64,000 nt of DNA from Reyranella soli (GCF_007992495.1 NZ_BKAJ01000072.1:29661-93660), one strand, 5' to 3'. Positions 35,202 through 43,519 are shown, counted from the first letter of the stretch. The notes: generated by a model not told the origin, from the letters alone. Program-made: numbers and translations.

Positions 35202-35897
35202 CTATTCCATGGGCGTGGCGTTGCGGCCGCGCAGCACGATATCGAAGCGATAGCCCAGCGCCCATTCGGGCTGAGTCAGGTCCATGTCGAAGGCGGCCTG
35301 CAGGCGCTCGCGCGCGCCGGCCGGCACCGATTTGTAGATCGGGTCGAAGGCGAGCAACGGATCGTTGGGGAAGTACATCTGGGTGATCAGGCGCGTGGCG
35401 AAAGCCGGCCCGAACAGCGAGAAGTGGATGTGCGCCGGCCGCCAGGCGTTGTGATGGTTCTTCCAGGGATAGGCGCCGGGCTTGATGGTGACGAACTTGT
35501 AACGGCCGTCGGCATCGGCGCGGGCGCGGCCGCCGCCGTAGAAGTTGGGATCGAGCGGCGCGTCGTGCTGGTCGCCGGGATGGTGATAGCGGCCGGCGGC
35601 GTTGCACTGCCAGATCTCGACCAGCGCCCCCGACACGGGCTTGCCGTCCTGGTCGAGCACGCGGCCCTGCACGATGATGCGCTCGCCGAGCGGCTCGGCC
35701 ATGCGCTGCTTTGTGAGATCGTTCTCGCTGGCGTCGAGGCGCTCGTTGGCCAGCGACGGACCGGTGATCTCCGACAGGCTGTGCGGCAGGACGACCGCCG
35801 ATTTCCTCGGCGAGCGGCCGACCGTCGACTTGTAGTCGGGCGAGAGATTGGTGGGGTGATCGCCGGCCGTGGCGCGGCGGTAGGTTTCCTCTTTCAT
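35202..35897 (-). CDS. pcaH: Protocatechuate 3,4-dioxygenase beta subunit (PcaH)
   Basis: A 231-aa catalytic subunit that opens the ring of protocatechuate between its two hydroxyl groups with Fe(III) and oxygen. The four iron ligands are visible: Y104 (GRYHHPGD), Y143 (GAYPW), H156 and H158 (RPAHIHFSLFG). It is the first gene of pcaHGB-tauD. Upstream lies a GTCATCCC repeat copy and a divergent metallophosphatase gene, so the promoter region is short and unusual. No PcaQ-type operator was recognised. Confidence 0.93.
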   Translation of the reverse strand: MKEETYRRATAGDHPTNLSPDYKSTVGRSPRKSAVVLPHSLSEITGPSLANERLDASENDLTKQRMAEPLGERIIVQGRVLDQDGKPVSGALVEIWQCNAAGRYHHPGDQHDAPLDPNFYGGGRARADADGRYKFVTIKPGAYPWKNHHNAWRPAHIHFSLFGPAFATRLITQMYFPNDPLLAFDPIYKSVPAGARERLQAAFDMDLTQPEWALGYRFDIVLRGRNATPME

Positions 35898-35928
35898 GGG
35901 CGGGAGTGTAGCCGGCTAACAAATCTCC

Positions 35929-36047
35929 GTCATCCCGACCGGAGCCTCGCGCAGCGAGGCGAAGCGGAGGGACCTATTTAGTCACCGCGTCGACAAGAAG
36001 AGGTCCCTCGGCTACGCCGCCCTTCGGGCGGCTTCGCTCGGGATGAC
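35929..36047. repeat. GTCATCCC dispersed inverted repeat, copy 4
   Basis: Starts GTCATCCCGACCGGAGCCTC and ends TTCGCTCGGGATGAC, with inner GAGGGACCT and AGGTCCCTC. It occupies most of the 174-base region between the divergent pcaH and metallophosphatase genes, 24 bases from the latter start. Confidence 0.8.
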
Positions 36048-36071
36048 GGCTAAAATTGGCTAGACTGCGGT

Positions 36072-37463
36072 ATGATAAGAACTGCCTTCTTCGCGCTCGC
36101 TGCTTTCGCAATGGCGGCCTTCGCTCCGTCGGCGCGCGCCCAGGGCGACGGCGGCAGGTTCGCCGTCATCTCCGATATCCATTTCAATCCGTTCGACCCG
36201 CCGGACCTCGCCGCGACGCTCGTCCGGACTGATCCGGACGCCTGGCCGGCGACCCTCGCCGCCCTCAAGGATCAGGCGACGTCGCGCATCGGCCATGACA
36301 CCAACCATGCCCTGCTCGCCTCGACCCTCGCCGCTTTCGCCCGCGCCACGGCGGGCGTCGATTTCGCCATCGTGCCGGGCGATTTCCTGACGCACCACTT
36401 CAACGCCAAGACCGGGACGGCGCTCGGCGTCGACATGAGATCGCCGGACGTGCTCGATATGACCGCGAAGACGACGCTGTTCGTCGCCGACTCGCTCGCC
36501 ACCGCGCTCGGCGGCAAGCCTGCCTTCATTGCCCTCGGCAACGAAGATTCGACCTGCGGCGACTACCGGATCGAGCCGGGCGGCGCCTACCTCGCCGCGA
36601 CGCGCGAGTCGGTGAGGCGCCTTGTCGGGGCCGAACGGCTGGAGCCCGACTTCGCCGAGACCTGGGCCGCGGGCGGCTACTACGCGGCGCGGCATCCGAC
36701 CGTTCACAATGGGCTGATCATCGTGCTGAACGACGTGATGTGGTCGCCCAAGTACCAGGACGCCTGCGGCGCGCACGGCCTTGCCGCCGCCGACGCGATG
36801 ATGCGCTGGCTGCGCGACAGGCTGGTGCGGCAGCGCGCGGCCGGCGGCAAGGTCTGGATGGTGCATCACATTCCCTGGGGCGTCGACGCCTTCTCGACGA
36901 TCGACGCCAAGGCCGCGTCCTGTCCGGCGAAGGTCGTGCCGTTCCTGAAGGAGCCGTTTGCTTCCGAGCTTCAAGCGCTGCTCGTGGAGTACAGCGACGT
37001 GGTCCAGGCGAGCTTCTCGGGCCACACCCACTTCGACGACTACCGGCTGCTGATCGACCGCAGCGGCGCGGTCATCGGCCTGGACAAGCTCTCGCCGGCG
37101 ATCAGCCCCGTCTTCGGCCAGAATCCGGGCTTCCAGGTCTTCATCTACGACAAGCGGACCGGCGCGCCGACCGACTTCTCGACCTGGTACCTGTCGAATC
37201 CCGGCGACGCCGCGCCGGCGGCGGATTGGCGACTCGAATACACCTTCACCGAGGCCTATCGCCAGCCGCGCTATGGGTCAGACGTCGTCGGAACGCTGTG
37301 GCAAGCGATGGCGAAGGACGGTGCAGTGCGCGACACCTACCGGCGACTATACAAGGTCGGGCGTGGCGAGCTCGCCGCCGACGGTCTGGCCGCGTATCTC
37401 TGCGCCATCGGTCATCTCGACGTGACGTCGTTCACCAAGTGCTACTGCGGAGACCGGCGGTAG
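36072..37463 (+). CDS. Exported acid-sphingomyelinase-like metallophosphatase
   Basis: A 463-aa protein with a signal peptide (residues 1-23, ending ARA) and a calcineurin-like phosphoesterase domain: SDIHFNP (D35, H37), VPGDF (D104), LGNED (156-159), VHHIPWG and SGHTHFDD. This plan and the length fit acid-sphingomyelinase-like phosphodiesterases. In most members the third motif reads GNHD or GNHE; here Glu158 replaces His, as other substitutions do in some polyphosphatases of the family. Predicted to act in the periplasm on phosphodiesters; the substrate is unknown. Confidence 0.85.
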   Translation: MIRTAFFALAAFAMAAFAPSARAQGDGGRFAVISDIHFNPFDPPDLAATLVRTDPDAWPATLAALKDQATSRIGHDTNHALLASTLAAFARATAGVDFAIVPGDFLTHHFNAKTGTALGVDMRSPDVLDMTAKTTLFVADSLATALGGKPAFIALGNEDSTCGDYRIEPGGAYLAATRESVRRLVGAERLEPDFAETWAAGGYYAARHPTVHNGLIIVLNDVMWSPKYQDACGAHGLAAADAMMRWLRDRLVRQRAAGGKVWMVHHIPWGVDAFSTIDAKAASCPAKVVPFLKEPFASELQALLVEYSDVVQASFSGHTHFDDYRLLIDRSGAVIGLDKLSPAISPVFGQNPGFQVFIYDKRTGAPTDFSTWYLSNPGDAAPAADWRLEYTFTEAYRQPRYGSDVVGTLWQAMAKDGAVRDTYRRLYKVGRGELAADGLAAYLCAIGHLDVTSFTKCYCGDRR

Positions 37464-37476
37464 GGCACGCCAGCCG

Positions 37477-38322
37477 TTACTTGGATCGGTCGAGGATGCT
37501 TTGCTGATATGGACGCCAAGTCCCGCCGCTGAGGCGCTCTTGCACCCAGGCGGGGCTGCCAGGCGCCTGCCAGCGAGACAGCCCCTCGCCTTCAGTCTGG
37601 ATCCGAGGACCTTCGGGCGTCTCCACGATGTAGTGGATCACGTAGCCCGGGGCGAGGCCATGGCCTGGCTCGGTTACGTTGACGACAATCGGCTTATCTT
37701 CGTGGTCGCGCCACAAATATGATTTCACCGGATTTGCCGGCGCTCCATAAGGCATCCTGGTTCCCGACAAAAACAAATCGTACAACGCGCTGGGGGCGGT
37801 TGCCTCGTTCACCGTTCCTTCGGGCGTGGCAGGGCGGTTCAGAAAGGGGGGACCCGGCGTAGGTTTGTCGATGATGCCTTGCATGAGGTTCTCACCGGAG
37901 GTGCCCGGCGGCGACAAGACTCCGTACTCATGGTAGTTCGGAACATCCGATGCGATCCGCGCCGGAAATTTCGCGGGCGCCGGCAAATTGCTGAACGATT
38001 TGCCGAGTGGCGTCGTACAGCCGAAAGTGCTTCCGTCCGAGGTGCAACTTACGGGAATCGCCTGCTGCATCGCATTGGGATCTCGCATCAGGTACGCAGC
38101 TGACGAGGCGTCAGGCGACAGGCGACGCACGGAGCCGTCCGCATTCGTTCGAAAGCCGGGCACCTCGTTTGCCTGGCCAACGCGGAAGCCGGGCACTTCA
38201 TCCGCCTGACCGACGCGAAAGCCAGGTACTCCATCGGCCGAGCCGACACTGAATCCGGGCACTTGCGCCGCCTCGTCCAAGCCGAAATCAATTGGAGGCG
38301 CCTCGGGTCTAACCCTGAACAT
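37477..38322 (-). CDS. VPGF-repeat protein of unknown function
   Basis: A 281-aa protein. Residues 21-64 hold four tandem 11-residue units (VPGFSVGSADG, VPGFRVGQADE, VPGFRVGQANE, VPGFRTNADGS). The rest is rich in Pro and Gly with a C-terminal part (about 190-281) that looks globular (YVIHYIVETPEGPRIQTEG). Related VPGFRV-repeat proteins occur in several alphaproteobacteria; their function is not known to me. ATG at 38322 is preceded by GGGAG and by a good promoter, so a TTG 96 bases upstream is less likely. It is convergent with the metallophosphatase, 13 bases apart. Confidence 0.7.
   Translation of the reverse strand: MFRVRPEAPPIDFGLDEAAQVPGFSVGSADGVPGFRVGQADEVPGFRVGQANEVPGFRTNADGSVRRLSPDASSAAYLMRDPNAMQQAIPVSCTSDGSTFGCTTPLGKSFSNLPAPAKFPARIASDVPNYHEYGVLSPPGTSGENLMQGIIDKPTPGPPFLNRPATPEGTVNEATAPSALYDLFLSGTRMPYGAPANPVKSYLWRDHEDKPIVVNVTEPGHGLAPGYVIHYIVETPEGPRIQTEGEGLSRWQAPGSPAWVQERLSGGTWRPYQQSILDRSK
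38131..38262 (-). repeat. Tandem 33-base coding repeat (four units)
   Basis: Encodes the four VPGF units of the gene at 37477-38322. The two middle units are nearly identical at the DNA level (GTGCCCGGCTTCCGCGTTGG core), which suggests recent unit duplication. Confidence 0.8.
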
Positions 38323-38389
38323 GATAGCTGCTCCCAGATCGTCGCAGATGGCCAACGGCAGCAAAGTCGCTGCCAACGGCTGCCGGACC

Positions 38390-38418
38390 ATCTTACGAGC
38401 CGCGATATTCGATGTCAA
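38390..38418 (-). promoter_or_regulatory. Sigma-70 promoter of the VPGF-repeat gene
   Basis: TTGACA and TAAGAT with exactly 17 bases between them, 68 bases before ATG at 38322. This is the clearest promoter in the window. Its -35 box overlaps the inverted repeat at 38416-38436. Confidence 0.65.
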
Positions 38419-38436
38419 TAACTATAGTTGTTATTG
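38416..38436. promoter_or_regulatory. Palindromic operator-like site over the -35 box
   Basis: CAATAAC and GTTATTG are separated by seven bases (TATAGTT). The site overlaps the -35 region of the promoter of the VPGF-repeat gene, in an AT-rich patch unlike the surrounding DNA. Position and symmetry fit a repressor site; the regulator is unknown. Confidence 0.4.
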
Positions 38437-38497
38437 CACACCTGAGTTATCTTGCAGGCATTGCTGGCACGCGTTTGCCACTCCCTGGGGACCGCCT

Positions 38498-38860
38498 CTA
38501 CTTCTTCTTCTGCTGCTTCGTTTCGGCGATCAGGCTCGCAATATCGATCGCCGACAGGCGTCGAATGTCGGCCAGCGCGGCGGCTGACGCCTGCTTGTCG
38601 CCGGTCCCTTCTCCCTCGATCACGAAGCGTCCCTTCTCGGTCTCCGAGGGATAGATGAGGAAATAAAATGGAAAAGCCGGATTTCCGGAATCGGAGAGGA
38701 CATGGAGGGCGATGCCATCGCAGCTGCGAACGAGCCAGCTCGTGCCGCCAAAGACCTTTGTAATGGGACCCGTGCCGCAATCCAGTGGCTTGTCCGCCTG
38801 GGCCATGGCCTGCGGTATCAACAAGAGCGCGAATACAACTGACAGTATAGGTATGCGCAT
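38498..38860 (-). CDS. Small exported protein of unknown function
   Basis: A 120-aa protein with a signal peptide (residues 1-21, ending AMAQA) and one Cys pair (DCGTG, SCDG). The middle part looks like a beta domain (TSWLVRSCDGIALHVLSD, FYFLIYPSETEKGRFVIEG), and the C-terminus is a lysine-rich helix ending KQQKKK. I recognise no family. GAGGAG precedes ATG at 38860. It is followed on the same strand by the promoter of the VPGF-repeat gene, 62 bases on, so the two are probably separate units. Confidence 0.65.
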   Translation of the reverse strand: MRIPILSVVFALLLIPQAMAQADKPLDCGTGPITKVFGGTSWLVRSCDGIALHVLSDSGNPAFPFYFLIYPSETEKGRFVIEGEGTGDKQASAAALADIRRLSAIDIASLIAETKQQKKK

Positions 38861-38945
38861 CGACTACTCCTCATGGCCGCAGCAAGGAGTGGCGCATTCC
38901 ATGGCGCGACGTCAATCGAAGACTGCCGCTCCGAATCGGCAAGCG

Positions 38946-40103
38946 TCATGCCGTCGGCCCATCGTCCGCCAGCGGTTGGTTCTCCACCACGCGACGCCAG
39001 CCGAGCCGCGACAGGTCGATGGTGCGGAAGCCGCCGTCCAGGATCATCTCCTTCACCGCGCGCCCCACGGCCGGCCCGTGCATCAAGCCATGCCCGGAGA
39101 ATCCAGCGGCCAGGATGAAGTTCGGCACCTTGTCGAAGCGGTCGATGATCGGATTGCCGTCCAGCCGGTTCATGTCGTAGTGGCCGCCCCAGCCGCTCTT
39201 GAGCTTGATGGCCTCGAACGCAGCGCTTTGTTCGGCAAGCTGCGGCCACAAGGTGCTTTCGAACACCTCGTGCTCCAGCTCCCAGTTGAAACCGCCCTGG
39301 GGGTTGGTGGCGCCGACGATGTAGCCGTCCTGATGGATGCGCACGGCCAGGCCGTCCATATGGCGCATGGCGGGGATCGGTTCGATCTCCTGTTGCGCCA
39401 GGAAATAGAACTGCTGGCGGCGCACCGGCTCGATCGGCACCGACATGCCGACCATGGCGCAGATCTCCGGCGCCCAGCAGTTCGCGACATTGACCAGCGT
39501 GTCGACGGGCAGGCTGCTGCCCGAGGCGAGGCGCGCTTGCCTTACCAATCCGCCTGAAAGCTCCAGCCCGACGAGACGGTCCTTCAGGTACGTGATGCCG
39601 AGCCCTTCCGCCGCTTTTCGGAATCCCATCAGCGCCGCGTAGGGATCGACCTGCCCGTCGGCGGGCGACAGCGCGGCGCAATCGACATCGGTGAAGCGAA
39701 AGGACGGATAGCGCCGGCGCAACTCCGCGGCGTCGAGGATATGGACCTCGACACCGAGCTCGCGCTGCATGCGGACATTGGCTTCGAGGGCGGCGATGCC
39801 TGCCGCGCCGCGCACCTGATAGAGATAGCCGCGGCGGCGGAATTGCGGATCGAACTCGACCTTGCCGCCACGCACATGCTCGGCGAAGGCGGAGTAGACC
39901 TGGTCGCCGTAGAGCGACATCTCGACGTTCTCGCGCACGGCATGCTGCAGGCGGATGCCGCCGACCGCGCGCGGCGTGGCGGCGAACTCGTAGGTCGGAT
40001 CGGGCTCCAGCACCGTGACCGCCGAGGCAGCCCCTGCCAGCGCCAGATGATAGGCGATGCAGGAGCCCATGATCCCGCCACCCGCAATGACGATCCGTTC
40101 CAT
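38946..40103 (-). CDS. FAD-dependent oxidoreductase of the DadA/sarcosine oxidase family
   Basis: A 385-aa flavoprotein. The N-terminal dinucleotide motif is IVIAGGGIMGSCIAYHLA; PRAVGGIRLQ and RRRGYLYQVRG follow, and GFSGHGLMHGPAVGRAVKEMI near the end is the usual C-terminal FAD-binding block. The family oxidises secondary amines such as sarcosine, glycine betaine derivatives or D-amino acids. The substrate is unknown, and there is no partner subunit nearby. ATG at 40103 lies just before a region with two long perfect palindromes. Confidence 0.87.
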   Translation of the reverse strand: MERIVIAGGGIMGSCIAYHLALAGAASAVTVLEPDPTYEFAATPRAVGGIRLQHAVRENVEMSLYGDQVYSAFAEHVRGGKVEFDPQFRRRGYLYQVRGAAGIAALEANVRMQRELGVEVHILDAAELRRRYPSFRFTDVDCAALSPADGQVDPYAALMGFRKAAEGLGITYLKDRLVGLELSGGLVRQARLASGSSLPVDTLVNVANCWAPEICAMVGMSVPIEPVRRQQFYFLAQQEIEPIPAMRHMDGLAVRIHQDGYIVGATNPQGGFNWELEHEVFESTLWPQLAEQSAAFEAIKLKSGWGGHYDMNRLDGNPIIDRFDKVPNFILAAGFSGHGLMHGPAVGRAVKEMILDGGFRTIDLSRLGWRRVVENQPLADDGPTA

Positions 40104-40148
40104 ACGCGACGCTCCATCGGCTGCACGCGCAGCCGGGAGCAGTCTAAA

Positions 40149-40188
40149 GCACAATCCGCCCAGCTGGAATCAGCTGGGCGGATTGTGC
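40149..40188. repeat. 18-bp perfect inverted repeat, 4-base loop
   Basis: GCACAATCCGCCCAGCTG, loop GAAT, then the exact complement. It lies 45 bases upstream of the FAD-oxidoreductase start. No T tract follows on either strand, so it is not a standard terminator. Confidence 0.8.
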
Positions 40189-40217
40189 CTCTTGCAACAA
40201 GCATCACCGGCGCGCGC

Positions 40218-40263
40218 GAATCCGATCAGATCGAACCGCGCGCGGTTCGATCTGATCGGATTC
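40218..40263. repeat. 46-bp perfect palindrome without loop
   Basis: Both 23-base halves are exact complements (left half starts GAATCCGATCAGATCG, centre CGCG). It lies 15 bases after the stop codon of the CusF-like gene on the minus strand. It could form a cruciform in DNA or a strong RNA hairpin. Confidence 0.85.
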
Positions 40264-40278
40264 CGCTCTAGCAGCTAG

Positions 40279-40650
40279 TTAGTTGCTGTTGACGAGTCGT
40301 ACGATCGTGTAGCTGCGCCCGTCGCGCTCGACCTCGAAGCGGACCTTGTCGCCCGGGCCAAGGCCCTTCAGCGATGTCGGATCATCGACATGGAAGATCC
40401 GCGTGCCGCCTTCGAGGAACAGCGCCGGGATCGGCCGGTACTCGAGCGTGATGCGGCTGGCCGCACGATCGACAGCGACGACGCGGCCGCTCGCCAGCGG
40501 CTCGTCCGTCGGTGCGGCCTTTTCCTGAATCACCTGGTGCTTTTCTTCGACCGGCGGTTCGCCGGGAAGTGTCTCCAGTGCGGATGCATGTGCGGCGACA
40601 AAGATAGTCGCAGCAAGCGTGAGCCATACGGGCGTACAGATGCGGGCCAT
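40279..40650 (-). CDS. Exported CusF-like OB-fold protein
   Basis: A 123-aa protein with a signal peptide (residues 1-25, ending ASA). The mature domain has the order seen in CusF-type periplasmic copper-binding proteins: SGRVVAVDRAASRITLEYRP, a PALF segment, then DDPTSLKGLGPGDKVRFEV. The copper ligands of CusF (His, two Met, Trp) are not evident: MTM is absent. It may use the fold for another role. The gene stands alone, followed by the 46-bp palindrome. Confidence 0.6.
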   Translation of the reverse strand: MARICTPVWLTLAATIFVAAHASALETLPGEPPVEEKHQVIQEKAAPTDEPLASGRVVAVDRAASRITLEYRPIPALFLEGGTRIFHVDDPTSLKGLGPGDKVRFEVERDGRSYTIVRLVNSN

Positions 40651-40769
40651 AATCTACTCTTCTCCCGCACGCCCATTTGGTGACAGCCGGATGAATTTCC
40701 AGTGGCGGAGGCTGTGACTAACGCTGTCGTGTTCACGATTGCGTGCGGCGAGAGTGACTGAGTAACTCC

Positions 40770-40870
40770 TGCCGGACCGCGGGCCTCCAGGCCCGCTCAT
40801 GATTCATGAGCGAGCCAGAGGCTCGCGATCCGGAAGACCATGAGCGGGCCTGGAGGCCCGCGGTCCGGCA
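40770..40870. repeat. 32-bp perfect inverted repeat with structured loop
   Basis: The arms 40770-40801 and 40839-40870 are exact complements (outer end TGCCGGACCGCGGGCCTCC). The 37-base loop contains its own hairpin GCGAGCC-AGA-GGCTCGC. It ends three bases from the stop codon of the phosphonate hydrolase gene. It may act as a terminator or as a mobile-type repeat. Confidence 0.85.
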
Positions 40871-40873
40871 AGA

Positions 40874-42409
40874 CTATGCGGCGCGCGATTCCAATCCGTT
40901 CGGAGTCGCTCGATAGCCGGTCAGCGTGCGATCGGCAAATCCCAAGCGCCAGTCGAGCATCTTGGCGGAGTACTCGGCGAGCTTCGCCGCGTAAGCCGGA
41001 TCGGTCGCGCGATTGATGAACTGGCCGGGGTCCTTCTTCAGATCGAAGAGCAGCGGCGGCAGGGCGGCGAAGTGGACGTACTTGAAGTTCTCGTCCTGCA
41101 CCACGGCGAGCGAGCACTTGTCCATCGGCACGCGCAGCGCCGATTCGGGCTTGCTGTAGTAGAGGTCGCGGAAGTCGAACTCGTAGTGCACCTCGGTGCG
41201 CCAGTCGGTCGACGTCTGGCCCTCGCAGAAGCCAAGCAGCGAGCGGCCGTCGCACTGGCGCGGGATCGGCAGGCCGAGCCATTCGAGGATGGTCGGCATG
41301 GTGTCGACGGTCTCGGTGAAGCGCTCGACGATCGACCCGCGCGTGCCGTTGGCCTCGGCGCGCGGGTCGCGGACGATCATCGGGATGCGGTAGGACTCGT
41401 CGGAGTAGCCGATCTTGCCCAGGAGGTGATGGTCGCCGAGCTGCTCGCCGTGATCGCAGGTGAAGACGATCAGCGTGTCGTCCCACTGTCCGGTCTGCTT
41501 CAGATAGTCGAAGACGCGGCCGACCTGGTCGTCGACCTCGCTCATCAGGCCACAGTACGTGGCGCGCATCTGCGCCACCTCGGCTTCACTCATCGCCGAG
41601 CCCAGGCCCTTGCCGTCCTGGAAGAAGCTCGATTGCTGGATGTTGTTCACGTAGTAGCCGAGCAGCGGGTGCTGGCTCGCCTCCTCCGCCGCCGATGCCG
41701 CGCGCACGACCTTGGGCATGTCCTGCGGCCGATACATGTCGTGATAGGGCGCCGGCGCGATGAACGGCGGATGTGGCCGATAGTAGCCGAGATGCAGGAA
41801 CCACGGCTTGCCGGCGCGGCCGCGCAGGTAGGAGAGGCCGCGCTCGGTGAACCAGGCAGTGTCCGACAGTTCCTTGGGGATCGCCGCTGGCCGTGACGTG
41901 GCCCCGGCGCCTGCTCCACCCTGCGGCAGCCAGATGTCCTCGCGGTTCTCCGGCAGCTTAAAACCCTGGTTGGCGACCCAGCCGAAATAGGCGTCCTTGT
42001 AGGGCTCGAAGGCGCCGACGGGGCGGAAGCCGTCCATGATGTCGCCCAGCACCAGGAAGCGCGGATCGTTGGCGTCGGTGGTGCGCGGATCGGGCGTGGT
42101 CGTGGTGTAGCCGACGAGGGCCGGGTCATAGCCGCCGCGGCGCAGTTCGTGGCCGAGATTGGTGAAGCGCGCGTCGAGCGGAATGGTGTTCTGCACCGCA
42201 CGGTGATTCATCAGGTACAGGCTGGTCAGCAGACTGGCCCGCGCCGGCCCGCAGGGTGCGGCCTGTGTGAAATGATTGCGGAAGGTGACGCCCTCCTCGC
42301 TCAGCCGATGGATGTTGGGCACCTTGAGATAGTCCGCCCCGAGCTTGGGCAGCATCAGGCCGCGCCACTGGTCGACGACGATCAAAAGTACGTTCTTGGG
42401 CGCAGGCAT
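40874..42409 (-). CDS. Phosphonate monoester hydrolase / arylsulfatase (PMH family)
   Basis: A 511-aa enzyme of the alkaline phosphatase superfamily. It starts with NVLLIVVDQWRG (metal-binding D13), has the sulfatase motif CGPARAS in which C53 is converted to formylglycine, then YLMNHRAVQNTIPLDARFTNLGHELRRGGYDPALVGYTTTTPDPR in the order typical for rhizobial PMH, and the second metal site FTCDHGEQLGDHHLLGKIG. PMH enzymes hydrolyse phosphonate and phosphate esters and sulfate esters. No signal peptide, so cytoplasmic. The gene is divergent from a 2-hydroxyacid dehydrogenase with only 63 bases between. Confidence 0.88.
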   Translation of the reverse strand: MPAPKNVLLIVVDQWRGLMLPKLGADYLKVPNIHRLSEEGVTFRNHFTQAAPCGPARASLLTSLYLMNHRAVQNTIPLDARFTNLGHELRRGGYDPALVGYTTTTPDPRTTDANDPRFLVLGDIMDGFRPVGAFEPYKDAYFGWVANQGFKLPENREDIWLPQGGAGAGATSRPAAIPKELSDTAWFTERGLSYLRGRAGKPWFLHLGYYRPHPPFIAPAPYHDMYRPQDMPKVVRAASAAEEASQHPLLGYYVNNIQQSSFFQDGKGLGSAMSEAEVAQMRATYCGLMSEVDDQVGRVFDYLKQTGQWDDTLIVFTCDHGEQLGDHHLLGKIGYSDESYRIPMIVRDPRAEANGTRGSIVERFTETVDTMPTILEWLGLPIPRQCDGRSLLGFCEGQTSTDWRTEVHYEFDFRDLYYSKPESALRVPMDKCSLAVVQDENFKYVHFAALPPLLFDLKKDPGQFINRATDPAYAAKLAEYSAKMLDWRLGFADRTLTGYRATPNGLESRAA

Positions 42410-42472
42410 GACGATTTCACCGTGGTTGGAAGATTGGCTATGGTGCCGTGAAATTTGCGGAGGAGACAACAC

Positions 42473-43504
42473 GTGGCGCGTTTCAAGATCGTGACGACCG
42501 GGCCGGGCAACACCGACCATTCCCTGGAAATGGAGACCTTGGGCCCGCTCGGCGCCGAGATCGTCGAGGTGACGGGCGGCGACGACGAGCTGATGAAAGC
42601 CGTGGCCGACGCCGACGCGATCTACGCCAAGGGCCGGCCACGCATCACCGCCAAGGTCATCGAGGCGGGCAAGAAGCTGAAGGTCGTGTCGCTGGGCTCG
42701 GTCGGCGTCGATTCGGTCGATGTCGACGCCGCGAGCGCGCTCGGCATCCCGGTGACCAACTGCCCCGACACCTTCATCGAGGAGGTGGCCGACCACGCCA
42801 TGACCCTGATCCTGGCGAGCTGGCGCAGGCTGGTCGTGCAGGACCAGATGGTGCGCAAGGGCGAATGGACCAAGGCGCGGCCCATGCTCTACCAGTTCCC
42901 GCGCCTCATGGGCATGACCTTGGGCTTCATCTCGTTCGGCCATGTCGCGCGCGCGGTGTCCAAGCGGGCGGCGCCGTTCGGCTTCCAGATGCTGGCCTAC
43001 GATCCCTACATCGAGGAGCTGGTGATGTCCGAGCACGGCGTGCAGCCGGTCGGTTACGACGAGCTGCTGCAGCGCTCCGACATCATCTCGATGCATGCGC
43101 CCGGTACCAAGGACGCGCATCACCTGATGAAGGAGCAGCACTTCCGCAAGATGAAGAAGACGTCGCTGTTCGTGAACACCGGCCGCGGCTCGACGGTCGA
43201 CGAGGCGGCGCTGATCAAGGCGCTGCAGGAGGGCTGGATCGCCGGCGCCGGGCTCGACGTGATGGAGGTCGAGCCGATCGGCAACAACAACCCGATGCTC
43301 GGCATGGAGAACGTCATCATGACGGCGCACGTCGCCTCGGCGTCGAGCCGCTTCGACGTGGCGCGCAAGCGGCGCGTCGGCGCGGAGCTGTCGCTGGTCC
43401 TGTCCGGCAAGTGGCCGCGCGCCTGCGTCAATCCCGCGATCCTGGAGAAGTCCAAGCTGGTGCGCTGGCAGCCCTTCTCGATGGAGCGCGGGCCGGGGAA
43501 CTGA
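42473..43504 (+). CDS. D-2-hydroxyacid dehydrogenase family protein
   Basis: A 343-aa NAD(P)-dependent enzyme. The catalytic triad is seen in NTGRGS (R238), LDVMEVEP (Glu) and TAHVAS (H286). The nucleotide loop reads LGFISFGHVARAV, a relaxed form of the usual GxGxxG. The start is GTG at 42473, preceded by GGAGGAG at good spacing. The substrate is unknown. It shares a 63-base intergenic region with the phosphonate hydrolase gene, in which ATTTCAC and GTGAAAT form a wide inverted pair (42414-42420, 42448-42454). Confidence 0.88.
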   Translation: MARFKIVTTGPGNTDHSLEMETLGPLGAEIVEVTGGDDELMKAVADADAIYAKGRPRITAKVIEAGKKLKVVSLGSVGVDSVDVDAASALGIPVTNCPDTFIEEVADHAMTLILASWRRLVVQDQMVRKGEWTKARPMLYQFPRLMGMTLGFISFGHVARAVSKRAAPFGFQMLAYDPYIEELVMSEHGVQPVGYDELLQRSDIISMHAPGTKDAHHLMKEQHFRKMKKTSLFVNTGRGSTVDEAALIKALQEGWIAGAGLDVMEVEPIGNNNPMLGMENVIMTAHVASASSRFDVARKRRVGAELSLVLSGKWPRACVNPAILEKSKLVRWQPFSMERGPGN

Positions 43505-43519
43505 TTTGGTCGAAGGAAT

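Noticed and set aside
38131..38262. Possible CRISPR array because of regular 33-base repeats
   Set aside because: The repeats are in frame, have no spacers and encode VPGF units.
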